Assembly: GCF_024298845.1 (NCBI RefSeq)
Contig: NZ_CP101156.1
Span: forward strand, 1,612,001-1,676,000
From: Natronosalvus amylolyticus
GTDB taxonomy: Archaea > Halobacteriota > Halobacteria > Halobacteriales > Natrialbaceae
DNA: 64,000 bases
Direction: 5' to 3'
In this document: in pieces, positions 33,356 through 44,600 of the stretch
Position numbering within the stretch: the stretch's first letter is position 1
Layout of the letters: the number at the start of each line of letters is the position of its first letter
Notes under the pieces: generated by a model
What the model was told of the DNA's origin: nothing
The model's input: the letters and a program-made list of their open reading frames with translations, nothing else
Databases searched by the model: none
Made by a program: the position numbers and the translations under genes

Positions 33356-35683
33356 TCAGCGGTCAGGTTTTCCGATGTCGTCGAGGATGTCAAATCGAAG
33401 GCCACTGGCGAGTTCACCGGCCCCGTTCGTAGCCTGTCGACCCACCCAGAGATGTGTCGAGCCGTCGGTCCAGCGAGCGAGCTGGTAGCGACGGGAGACT
33501 TCACAGCCGCTTCGCGTAACCTCCTCTTCGTACAGCCAGAAGGGCTGGTCCTCGGCGTCCACGTCCTCGACGGACGCCGGTAACGTCGACGGATCCGGAT
33601 CGAGAATCTGTCCCTCCGGGCGCGGAATCGCCGAAAGCGGTGCATCGAGGGAGTCGGCATCGAGCAGTAGCGCCTGCCGGAGACGATAGGGGACGTCCGG
33701 ATTGGCCACCGTCGGCGGATCCGCAGGGTCGTGATCCATCGTGAACGGGAACCAGTAGGGCGGGACCGACGTCGCGAGGCGGTAGGCACCGTCCGCGTCA
33801 GGTGATTGCAAGAGTTTTCGACGGATCAACCGCCCGTCAACCGGTCCGAGCGGATCGTCTTCTGCACCGTCATCCTGCGAACCGTCACTGTCGTCTGCTG
33901 AAGCACCCTCGAGTGCGTACACGTCGAGTGCATCCGCATCGCGCCAGACGGGGGCACTCATCCCGGCTGAAAGGTCGGCTTCGGTCGGTGCCGTTCCGCT
34001 AAACAGCGTGATCGAGTCGCCGGGCCCGATCGTCAGATCACCGAAGGCGAATACGTCGGTCACGGTTTCCTCGCTCGAGTCGGTATCGCCATCACCGTCG
34101 GCATACACTGCGCGAACGACGTGGCCGCTAACGTCGAGCGTGTCTTCGCCCGGGTTGTCGAAGGTGACGTACTCCCGGTCGGGATCAGCGGCCATCTGCA
34201 CCGATTCGATCTCGAGTTCGGGGGCCAAGAACTCCGTCCGGTCGACGGGGTCGCCGGTGGGACCCTCGACGACGCGCTCGAGGCCGAAGACGAGATTCGC
34301 CATCTCGTCGCGGCCGAAGGCGACTTCCTCCACTGGATCGCTGCTGGTGACGTTCGACAGGGTTGGCGGCAGGAGTAATCCCGGTTCGTCGTGGGCGGGG
34401 AGTTCCGATCGGAAACACCGCCAGTCGTCGTCGACGGGCCCGGCCGTCAGTTCGATGCCGAACGTATCTGTCACCGTACAGTCGATGACCCGGACGTACG
34501 AGCCCACGGGCATTTCGAGTGGCAACCGATACCAGTCGGCACCGAACTCGACGGCGTAATCGAGGATCATGACGGTCGCGAGGCCGACGCCGTCAGCTGA
34601 GAGGTCGGTGAAAGCCAGCGAACTGTCCGAAAACTCCCACCAGCGACGGTTTGGCATCCCCGGGAAGTTAATCTGGGTCGGCCAGCCGGAGACGGTTTCG
34701 GTGATCGTGACAGACTCGTCGTCGGAACCCCCCGTTTCCGCCGAGCCGTCTCCAGGCGTCTCGGACTGGCTGTCGTTCGAGTCGACTTCGCTCCCCGATG
34801 TCGTACCGCCGCTCGAGCCACCACTCGCCGACGACGAGTCCGTCTCCTCCACCGGGACGAAATCGTCACGGTCGAGGCGACCCCCCGGGTATGCCGACAC
34901 GTCGAAAGCGCCAGCCGTCTCGCCAGCGCCGGTCGTTACCGAGGCATCGTACTCGAGTCGCGTCGGCCGCCACGCGCTCCCCGTTTCCGCGTTCGGTTCG
35001 TCGTACAGCGTAAGATACCAGCGAGCGAACTCGAGGGCGGCCTCCTGATAGCTGTCCGTTGCCGACCCACCAGTCGGAAGCGGTAACTTCTCGACCGACG
35101 CATTCGTCCAGGGATCGGTGCTAGCGTCCGCCTCCGCAGTGACCGCATCCAGATTGGGACAGGCGTCCTCGAGCGCCGCGTAAATCGCTCGGCCGTCGAG
35201 CGCCCGGCCATCCATGACGCGGAAATAGCGGCGGTCGGCCGATTCCATCGCCTCGGGCGGCGCTTCGAGGTGTAGCGCGGCCGGAAAGTCCTCGGGAGTG
35301 TACTCGCCGTAACCTGTCTCCATCAGGAGTCGCCGGAACCGGGTACCGGCTTCGGCGGCGAGTCGCCCCGAGGGCGAACCGCCTTCCGTGACGACCGGTT
35401 CGCGTTCGATCAGTGGCTCGAGCGGTCCGCCATCGTAGGGGACCGAATCCGCCGCGCCGGCCGCACCGTCACCGTGGAGGTGGACGGCGGTGAACGGATC
35501 GCGTTCGGTCGTCACCGACACGTCGACTGGCGTGCCCGCATCCGCACCGCGGAACTCTGCGAGTTGCCACTGGCGACTCAACAGCCACAGCGGGTCATGG
35601 ACGCTAGCGCGCAATCCCGTCTCGATGTCCGTACTCCGGGACGTCGGTGCGAGTCGAGCCCAGTGAGATCGGTTTCGGTTCAT
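33356..35683 (-). CDS. Giant-operon protein 6: lamin-tail-like domain protein (775 aa)
   Basis: Last gene of the operon. The N-terminus has LRASVHDPLWLLSRQWQLAEF, GMPNRRWWEF lies near residue 340, and FGRDEMANLVFGLERVVEG near 460. These blocks resemble an uncharacterised family of large bacterial proteins that I know only as hypothetical. Residues about 495-595 look like an inserted lamin-tail (LTD) domain: YVTFDNPGEDTLDVSGHVV, then FAFGDLTIGPGDSITLFSG and an acidic loop. A Ser/Gly/Asp-rich linker lies near 285-325. No signal peptide or membrane helix. Start overlaps the upstream stop as TGATG, with GGGGGTGGTG ahead of it. Function unknown. Confidence 0.85.
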   Translation of the reverse strand: MNRNRSHWARLAPTSRSTDIETGLRASVHDPLWLLSRQWQLAEFRGADAGTPVDVSVTTERDPFTAVHLHGDGAAGAADSVPYDGGPLEPLIEREPVVTEGGSPSGRLAAEAGTRFRRLLMETGYGEYTPEDFPAALHLEAPPEAMESADRRYFRVMDGRALDGRAIYAALEDACPNLDAVTAEADASTDPWTNASVEKLPLPTGGSATDSYQEAALEFARWYLTLYDEPNAETGSAWRPTRLEYDASVTTGAGETAGAFDVSAYPGGRLDRDDFVPVEETDSSSASGGSSGGTTSGSEVDSNDSQSETPGDGSAETGGSDDESVTITETVSGWPTQINFPGMPNRRWWEFSDSSLAFTDLSADGVGLATVMILDYAVEFGADWYRLPLEMPVGSYVRVIDCTVTDTFGIELTAGPVDDDWRCFRSELPAHDEPGLLLPPTLSNVTSSDPVEEVAFGRDEMANLVFGLERVVEGPTGDPVDRTEFLAPELEIESVQMAADPDREYVTFDNPGEDTLDVSGHVVRAVYADGDGDTDSSEETVTDVFAFGDLTIGPGDSITLFSGTAPTEADLSAGMSAPVWRDADALDVYALEGASADDSDGSQDDGAEDDPLGPVDGRLIRRKLLQSPDADGAYRLATSVPPYWFPFTMDHDPADPPTVANPDVPYRLRQALLLDADSLDAPLSAIPRPEGQILDPDPSTLPASVEDVDAEDQPFWLYEEEVTRSGCEVSRRYQLARWTDGSTHLWVGRQATNGAGELASGLRFDILDDIGKPDR

Positions 35684-38600
35684 CAGGCACCACCCCCGTC
35701 GGCCTCCGCATCGTAGTGGAGTTCGACGCCGAGCGTTTCGAGGCTCTCGAGGATAGCTTTCGGCGACTCGAACACGTGCCTGTCGAGCAGCGACGGATCG
35801 TACTCCTGGTCGTACCAGTCGATCGCATCGACGTTGACCGACGGGGTCCGGGGCCGATCGATACCTCCGTCGTTCGGCAGATATATCGCCGGGAACAGCG
35901 ACCGGGAATCCCCCGCGGCCGGGTGGGCGAGGTCGTCGAGATCGACCGCTCGCAACCGAGCGTAGGTCATCGTCTCGGTGACGGCACCCACCAGCGACGC
36001 GAGCGACCAGGACTCATCTTCCGGCGGGAGCGCGAGCAGAACCGACTGCGGCGGCCGATTTCCGGGGTCTTCACACTGCAGCGCAAGCCCCGTTCGTTCG
36101 GTCGACGACGGGACCGTTTCGACCCACTCGTCGACGAAGAGGGCCGTCAGTCGACTGTTAGCATCGACCGGCTCGAGCCCGGGGCCGAACTGAGCGACCA
36201 AAGACAGATAGTTGTGCTTCGGTTCGACGCCATCGGCCCCCATCCAGGGCTCTTCCGGGTCGTAGGGCAACTGCCCGACGGTCAGATCACGGTGGAACTC
36301 GCCGGTCAACGCCTCGGCATAGGAGAGCCCGTCCCGGAACGTCGCCGGTCGGTCGCGAACCTGTGCGATCCGTTGAAGCCACGTTTCCATGGACAGCGGA
36401 CCGGCCAACTCCGGCATCGACGTCCCGGAGAACGTCTCCCGTAGCGTCAGGCCGTTATCCGGCGTGAACGGAATCAGCACGGTGACGTCCTCGAGCAATC
36501 TCTCGAGTCGGTCTCGCTGCGTCTCGACTTGCTGGGGAAGTGGCTGGCCGGTGAGCGACTCGCTCCGTCTCGGATCGAGGGCCGACGCCGCCAGCAGCCG
36601 TTCGTCGAGTTCCCCGAGTACGGCAACTGCCTGTGTTCGCAGCGTCCGCTCGTCGCTCACGGTCGCCCCGACGGGTGCCGACGGAACCGCGCCATAGACG
36701 CCGGCGAACGACGCTGCCAGCAGCGGTTCACGTAGCCCCTCGAGAACGGCCTCCCTGAGCGCCGTCGCCGGATCGGGGTCCGCCGTCTCGACGGCGGAAA
36801 GCAACGCTCGCGTCGTCGTCGCCTGCGTCGCCGCGGGGTCGACGTCGGCCGTAATCGTCGTCGTCGCGTCGACGGGGCTGGCGGCCGAACTGGCGTCGAC
36901 CGGGTTGGCTTCGATCTCGTCGGCGAGCGCGTTCAACCCGTCTTCGGTCGCTGTCACATCTGAGGAAACGCCGTCGAACAGCCCCTCGAGATCGACGCTC
37001 GCCGCGGCGATGGCCCGAAGGTCCGCGACGAGCGCCGCGTGGTGGTCGACGCCCTCGGTTGGTGTTGTACTGTCTTCGGCGTCGCTTCCATTGTCATCCC
37101 CTTCGCCCGAATCACCCGCATCGTCCGAACTCTCACCGTTCGCCCCCTCCAGAGCCAGTTCGGCTACCGAGCCGTCGAACACCCACGCGCTGAGTCGGGC
37201 GAGCGTCAGCGCCGGTCGATCGACCGCGTCCTCGAGTGCGATAACGGCCCATGCTGGCGAGTGAACGAGCGCGTCGATCGCTCGAGCCGTCACGGTCGGC
37301 TCCGGCGTCGACTCGATAGCGGCCGCGACTCCCTGGTCGTATGCGAGCGCCCGCGGGGGGACCCCGGCCCCGAGGGCGCTCGCGTCGTCGGCAACCCGTC
37401 GGAGCCGTCGCCGAACGTCACCGACCGCCCGGTAGCGTCGAACCGACGCGATTCGCGCCTCGAGATGGCCGTCGTCCCGGCCGATCACGTCGAACGCTTC
37501 GTCGAGACCGAGTACGCGAGCCACGTCGATCACCGGTTCGATCGCGTCGACGAACGCGGCGAGGTCGACCGACTCGAGGTCGACGAGCGCGGCGATGGCG
37601 TCGGCGCTCGCTGGCGAGACCGTCTCGGTTTCAGCGGCTGTTGTAGCGACAGCGTCGAAATCGAGCCGCTCGAGTGCTGTAGCGAGCGTCGCAAGCGGTT
37701 TCCCGGCCGCAGCGTCGCCGTCTTCCCCACCCGCTCCCGATTCGTCCGCAAGAACCACCGCTTCGCGGACGGCCGCGAGCCAGCACAGCGCCCCGAGACT
37801 GTCGCGATTGGCCTCGAGAACGTCTTTGCTGTCGTCGATGACGCCGCTCTCGGTCACCTCGAGGACGTGACCGCTCGCGCTGTAGACGAGCGTCGAGTCG
37901 ACGAAGCCAGCGATCGAGAGCGAGGTACCGGGTTCGACGTCGTCGAAGTCAATCGTGACAGTGAACCGTCCGTTCTCGACCGTCGCCGTCGCCGTCTTCC
38001 AGACCGGTTCGATCCCAGAAACTCCCCAGACGACGACCTCGAGGGTCGAACCGTCGAAGGTGGTCTCGAGGGCACCATCATCGGATCCTGAAGCGTCGCT
38101 ACCTGCGTCGTCATCGCTCGAGTTCTCGTCACTGTTCGAACCACCGTTGTCGCTCGAACCTTTGTCGTCGCTCGAATCCCCGTTATCGACGTCTGGCTCG
38201 GACGCCATCATCGTGGTCATGAAACTGCTATCTTGCAGGTCAGTTCCGAGGGAGTCGTCAATGTCGACTGTTTCCCCGAACATGGCGCCGCCGGGGCCAG
38301 TCAGCTCATCGAGATCGACCGACGTCCGCGGTTCGCGGAGGTCGAGGTCCTGTGCCCCGATCCAGGACGGCGTCCCGAGTCCGTAATCGTGTTCGGCGGT
38401 GGCCGTGAGAGTCGAGTCGTCACCGTCCGAGTCGTCACTGTCGCTCGAGTCGTCATCGCCCGAGTTCCCATCGTCTCCACTTCCCGATCCGTCGTCGTCC
38501 CCGCTTCCATCGTCGCTGTCATCCTCGTCATCGCCATCGCTCGAACCGTCATCATCACTCGAGTTGCCATCACCGTTCCCCGCGACTCCGGGCGGTACCG

Positions 38601-41600
38601 CAATCGATCCGATCGAACCGCGAATGGTTTGCCCCGTGTCGGCGAAGACGATCCGATCGGCGGCCACCGCTTCCTCGTCCGTGACGCCGGCCGGTAACGC
38701 ACTCGCGAGCGCATCGAACGCCCCCGTGATATCGGCGGCCTCGAGGGCAGCGAGGGCCTCGTCGATCTCGGCCACGTAGCTCTCCTCGAAGACCGTCTCG
38801 ACGGCCACCGAAACGGCGTCGGCGCGCGTCGTCAGCGCCCGATCCTCGTCGATCGGATCGTCGGTTGCCGAGTCATCGCCGCCCGGATCGGCAGTGCCGT
38901 TCGGTTCCGTCGGCGCAGGGGTATCCTCGACCGCTTCGAGACCCGGCGCGTTCACGAGTGCCTCGCCGTCAACGCCAACGGCTGGAAGCCGATCGAGAAG
39001 CAGTCCGCCGATCGACTCGAGGCGGTCGTGAACGGCGTTCCCGCGGTCGGTCAACGTCTCGAGTGTGGCCTCGTCGTAGCCCGCCGCTGGCGTCTCGGCT
39101 GGATGCGTGAGGTCCGTTCCGTCGGCGGCCCGCCCGCCGTCGATCAGCGACGAGAGGCTCCGACCCGCTTCGATCAGCGCGGCGACGCTCACCGCTGCCT
39201 CGCCCGGTTCGGTGAGCGCGAGTTCGAGCGTCGCATCGGCGGGCACGTCGAGGGCGTGTCGCCGAACGTAGTACGCGATCCGCTGTTCGAGTTCGGAGTT
39301 GCCCTCCTGTTCGGCGTCCTGAGCGAGCGCGAGGACGTCGAGAGCGGCCAGATCGAGATCGGCTATCGTCACCGCCGTTTCCGCCGTCTCCGTGGTCGTC
39401 GTCTCCTCGCCGGTGACCGCATCGGTCGTCAAGGCTCGCCATCGGCAACGCACTTGGCAACCGACCGTCGACGGGTCGGGTAGCAGGGTTTCCGCCCACG
39501 CCTCGAGCGACGGTTCGGCAACCGCCCGTAACTGTGTCGTGGTCGGGTCGGCCACGTCCTCGTCGGCCTCGAGCAAGACGAGCTGGCGGTGTGTCAGTCC
39601 CGTCTCCGTTCGGGGCAACGAGGTCACCGTCGGCTCGGGTAACTGAGCGCCCGTCGCAAGGGCCTCGAGTGAAACACTCGCGTCCTCGAGGTTGCCCTTC
39701 CCGAGTTGATGAACGCTTTCGGCGATGAGGATGTCGCTGACGGCATCGACGTCGTCCTCGAGTTCCTCGACCAGTTTCGTCAGTTCGTCGTGGGCCGGAG
39801 AGTCGGACGGTGGCAACTCGGTTGCAGCCGCGCTCTCGAAAAAGTCGTCGTCCCAGTGACGAATCAGCTGATAGCCGTCGAGGACGTCGCTCCTGGCGAG
39901 TTCGCGTCGGCGGCCGGCTTCCGCGGGATCGATAGCCTCTTCGGCGTACTCGAGTCCCCCAAGTACGGCGGGGAACGCCTCGCGGAGGGGCTGTCGATAC
40001 TGCATCAAGTTAGGCGAATCTGGCTGCACCGTCACCTCGTGGAGTCTCCGTTCAAAACGGTACCCGAGGAGTTCGCCGAGCGATTGCCCGCGTTTGACGC
40101 CGTCGATAAGCCACTTTGCGTCCTGGGTGCGCTCGGGCGAGAGGTCCAGCGCGAGGAGGTTCTCGCCGTCGTCTTCTTCACCCGCCAGGTAGCCGCTACG
40201 CAACAGGGCTGCCGTCGTCGCCTGCTGTTCGGAGGGCGTGTGAACGTACGTCGGCGAGTCCTCGAGCGTCGGTTTGAGATCGGTCACGACACCGTAGCCG
40301 CCGACGTAAAGGCCGGCCTCCGGCAGCGAATCGTCTCGAGCCTCGCCGAACACGTCACTCGAATCGTCCGATTCGGGTTCGTCTCCGGACGCGGTCGCCT
40401 CGCCTGCCGAGTCCCCGTCCTCCAGGTCGAGTCCGCCGAGCAGCGACGGATCGACTCGAGAGCGAACGTCGTCGGCGTCGTACCGGTCGACGTCCCAGGC
40501 GTCGAAGGCCGCTTCGCCCACGCGCTGGCGTTCGCGCAGTTCGAACAGTCGTTTGGTCGCCAGCGACGTCCACCAGGCGTCGAGGCGGTGACTCGCGAGA
40601 TCGAGGCTCTCCCCGATCAACGTGGAAATTTGGCTCGGTTCACACGACTGGAGGTGCGCGAGGCTATCGGTGAACTCGCTCAGCCGCGGATCGAGTGCCG
40701 TCGTCGTCGCGTCGTCGTCGGCGATTTTCTCGAGCAGATCGGCGTACGTCGGATCACCGAATAGAACGTCAGTATCGAGTGTGTGCTCGCTCAGTTCCTC
40801 GTGCTGCCCGCCCAGTTCGACTGCGTTGTAGCTGTTGGCTCCGGTACCGGTCGAAGTCTCCGCCGTTGCCGGCTCTGCGATCGTCGTTTGCAGAGCAGCT
40901 TCCGACAGTTTCGTGTCGACGGCTGCCTGCCCGACCGTATCGAATTGAAACGACGTTCCCTGGTACGTGCTACTGCTTGACCCGTCGTCCGCAGCCGCAC
41001 TCGATTCGGTCTCCGAGAAATCGTCGTAGGAAAATTCGACGTCGTTCGCGGTGACGTCCGAACCGAGTCCCGGATCAGTTATCGGCGCGCTCCCACTCGC
41101 GTCACCCACTGGCGACTCAGCTTCGACAGCACCGTCGGTCCGGTTCGTTCCCCACACCGCATCGACCAGCTCGTCGGGCGCATTGGTTTCGAGTAACTCG
41201 GCGTACGGCGACTCGAAGACGGTAATAAACGGATGGCCCATGGCCGTAAAGTCAGGCCCGGAAATGGGCAGGTCGTCGAACAGAACGCCCATTCGAAGGC
41301 GTGCCTCGAGATACTCCCGCTGGAGGCCGTGATAGAACAGCATCCGGGCGAGTGATCGCAGGACGCCGGTTTCCCCGTACGCCGGGTTCGCCGCGAACGA
41401 TGCGGCGAGCGAGAGTTTCTCGCCTGAGACTCCGGCATCGTCGTCCAACAGTCCCTCGAGCAATCCCACGGGGTCGTCCGCTTCCTCGAGAACGGCGAAC
41501 AGGGCGGCCCGCTGGCCGACTGTCGGCAGTTGGTCCCAGTGACCGGCGAGCGGGTCATCGAACCCGGTCGGATCGATGACCGACGGATCGACCTCGAACG

Positions 41601-44600
41601 TGAGCGTCCGTAGATCGGTGATCGATTCGGCGGTGAGAAGGTTGAGGAACACGCTGATCTGTCCGTCGACCATCTCGTAGGGAGCGACCGTCGGCCCGTC
41701 CCCGGCCTGCTCGAGGACCAGATGCGCGAGTCGCGGATCGAACTGGGTCAACTCACGCGATTTGAGGAACGACTCGAGCGCCTTCGCATCGTCCGGAGCG
41801 AACTGCGGATCGATCCAGGCGTCGACGCGGGCCGACCTGGAGACGCCGTGGCGCTCCAGGGCATCCAGAACTGACCAGTCGTCCTGGCCGTCACCGAAGG
41901 GCAGCGTTTCGGCGGCGTCGCTCCAGATGGGACGCAGATCCATGACCAGCGATTCGATTCGATCCGCGATTCGTTCGTCGGTCGGCGTCAATCGGGGAAT
42001 CGTCACCGTCCCCTCGAGAACCCCAGGGGCAGCCTCGATAACGGTCTCACCGGCGACGAACTGGTTAGCCGAGGAGATGCCAGCGGCTTCACTCGAGTAG
42101 CCCGTGATCGTTTTCGAGGTGGTGCCGTCGACCGGTGGCGTCGACGTCGCACCCGTATCCGTGACAGCAGTCGATCGTTCGGTAGCCGTTGTTTCGGCGT
42201 TCGGCTCGTCCGTCGGTTCGGACCCCGTCTTCGCTTCGCGATTCGGTTTCTCGTGCGTCTCTGCCGGTTCGTCTCCGTCGGCGGGTACGTCTGGCTGCTC
42301 GTCCGTCGGTGATTTCGACGTTTTTCGCTCCGTTCCATCCGACTCCGCTTCGCGCTTCGTCGGCGACGCGGATTTCCGCGCCGACGCCGAGACGGCGTCC
42401 ACGCTCGAGTCCTCGCGCGTCTGAGGCTCGAAACCATCCGTCGCTTCTGGGACGGTTTTCGGTGCCGCTGCCGACCGCGCCCGGAGCGTTCGGGAGGTCG
42501 CCGGATCGAACCCGAACCCGTACAGATCGCGTTCGGCCCGCGTCACCGCTTCGGTTACCGAAACCGAGCGGACCGACGACTTCGATTCATCAGCCCCTTC
42601 GTCTTCGGTATCCGCACCCATCGTCTGGGCGACTGACCCGACCGCCAGCCCGGCCGCCTCGAGTTCCTTTGGTGCGTAGCCAGCTTCAGCCAGTCGCTCG
42701 GCGCCGATTCCGGCCGCAGCGAGGGCGTCCGCGCTGGTCCCTGCCTCCCGAAGCGCTTCGAGATCCGCCCCGGCATCGACCAGTTTCGATACCGACACGC
42801 CAGCCGTCTTCAACGCACCGAGGTCGGCGCTCGACTCGACGAGCGCTTCCACCGAAGCGCCGGCATCGAACAGTTCACCGGCCGTGTAGCCGGCCTCGAG
42901 CAACATCCCCTGTCCGTACCCCGATTCGAGTAACTGGTCGGGTCCGAATCCACGCTCACGCAGTTGCTCGACGGTCACGCCTTCGGTCGCGAGTTCGGCC
43001 GCCGTCCGCCCGGCGTTTCTGAGGTCGCCGACGGAGATGCCCGTGTCGGCGAGTTCTTTCTCGTCGAATCCGCCGTTGAGCAGTTCCGATGCCGTGTACC
43101 CCGCCTGCAACAGATCCGCTGCTGACACGCCCGCGAACCGCAAACTCCCCGCCGGAGCCTCGAGGGCTTTGAGCGTGGACTGATCGAGTCGGATGTCTCG
43201 AAGCGTACTCGGCGGTGCGCCACCGCGTATCACGTCGACGACCGAAAACCCGGCCTCGACAACGTCACGGGCGGCGAACCCGGCCCTAATTATCTCGTCG
43301 GCCGGAACGTCGACACCTGCAATCTGGGCCACCGAAAGACCCGCCCGCGCCAACTGTTGGGGTCTGGCCCCGGCTTCGAGAACGTCCTCTATCGCTGCAC
43401 CGACCGCCTCGAGTTCGACGACCTCGAAACCGGCCTGCACCAGCGTCGACAACGGTGCCCCGCGCTCGGCCAGATCCTCGACGGTCGCCCCCATCTCGCG
43501 CAGTTCCGGCGCTTCGACGCCGCTCTCGGCCAGTTCGACGGCTTCGATCCCGTGATCGTACAGGGTCTTCGCCGGCGCGCCGGCCTCGAGCAGCGTCTTC
43601 GTTTCGATTTCTGGGGTGTCGACGAGGGCAGCCGTCGAAACGCCCATGGATTCCGCTTCCTCGACCGTTAACTCTGCCGTCTGGATCGCCTGGACGATGC
43701 TCGGATCGACAGCGGGAATCGCGGTCTCCGGGTCGTGGGTCGCCGTCACCGGTAACACGCCGTAGGGCTGCTTCCCGACTCGAACCGTCGGAAACGGTCC
43801 CCTCGAGCGGACGTATCGAATGAAGTGTCGTCTGTAAGCGTCGAGCCAGGCCAGACTACTCTCGAGAGAGTCGCCGTCTCCGAAAATGCCGTCGTTGTCC
43901 GGGTCGAACGGCAACTGGTTCGCGTCGGAACCGCTATCGTCACCCCAGATGCTCTCCAGGCCGAGTTTCTCGTTCGGCAGCAAGAGGTTCGTCAGCGCGT
44001 AACCGAGCGTCGCGGGCCAGAGCGCCGAGTTGGCGTGGCGCGCGTCGAGTTGTCCCGTCTCGTCGGCACCCGGTACGTGCGCGAACGGATGGCCGTTGCT
44101 CGTATCGAGGCCGAGTCCGCGTGCGAGCAAATCGCCGTCGGTTAAATCCATATCAGCCACGCGCGGCGGCGTTATCGCCTCGGGGTCTTCCTCGAGTGCG
44201 CCCGTCGGATCGGCCGATTCGACGTTCGTCGGCGTCCCTGCCGGGAGCAACGAGAGCCCGTCGGTGTACTGGTGGCTCGAAAATTGGGCCGTCAGCGCCG
44301 ACGCCGTCTCCGCGGCGTCCATCGACGCTTTCGCACCGACGACGGTGAGGCGATCGATCCCTCGTGTGTGGTCGTAGCCCGAAAGTTCCGTTAGCGGGAT
44401 CCGAATCGCCATGCCCACCTCGAACGCCGTCTCGATGTCAGTGGTCCACTCCGTGCCGTCTCTGTCGGGTTCGTCGCTCTCCTCAGCGGCGTCGGTTTCG
44501 CCCGCTTCCTCGGGCTCCGCTTCGAGTTCCGCCCGCGGCCCGACCGGCAGCGGGTCGGGTATCGAGTGCCCGGCGACCGTCTTTCGCACAGTCTGACCGT

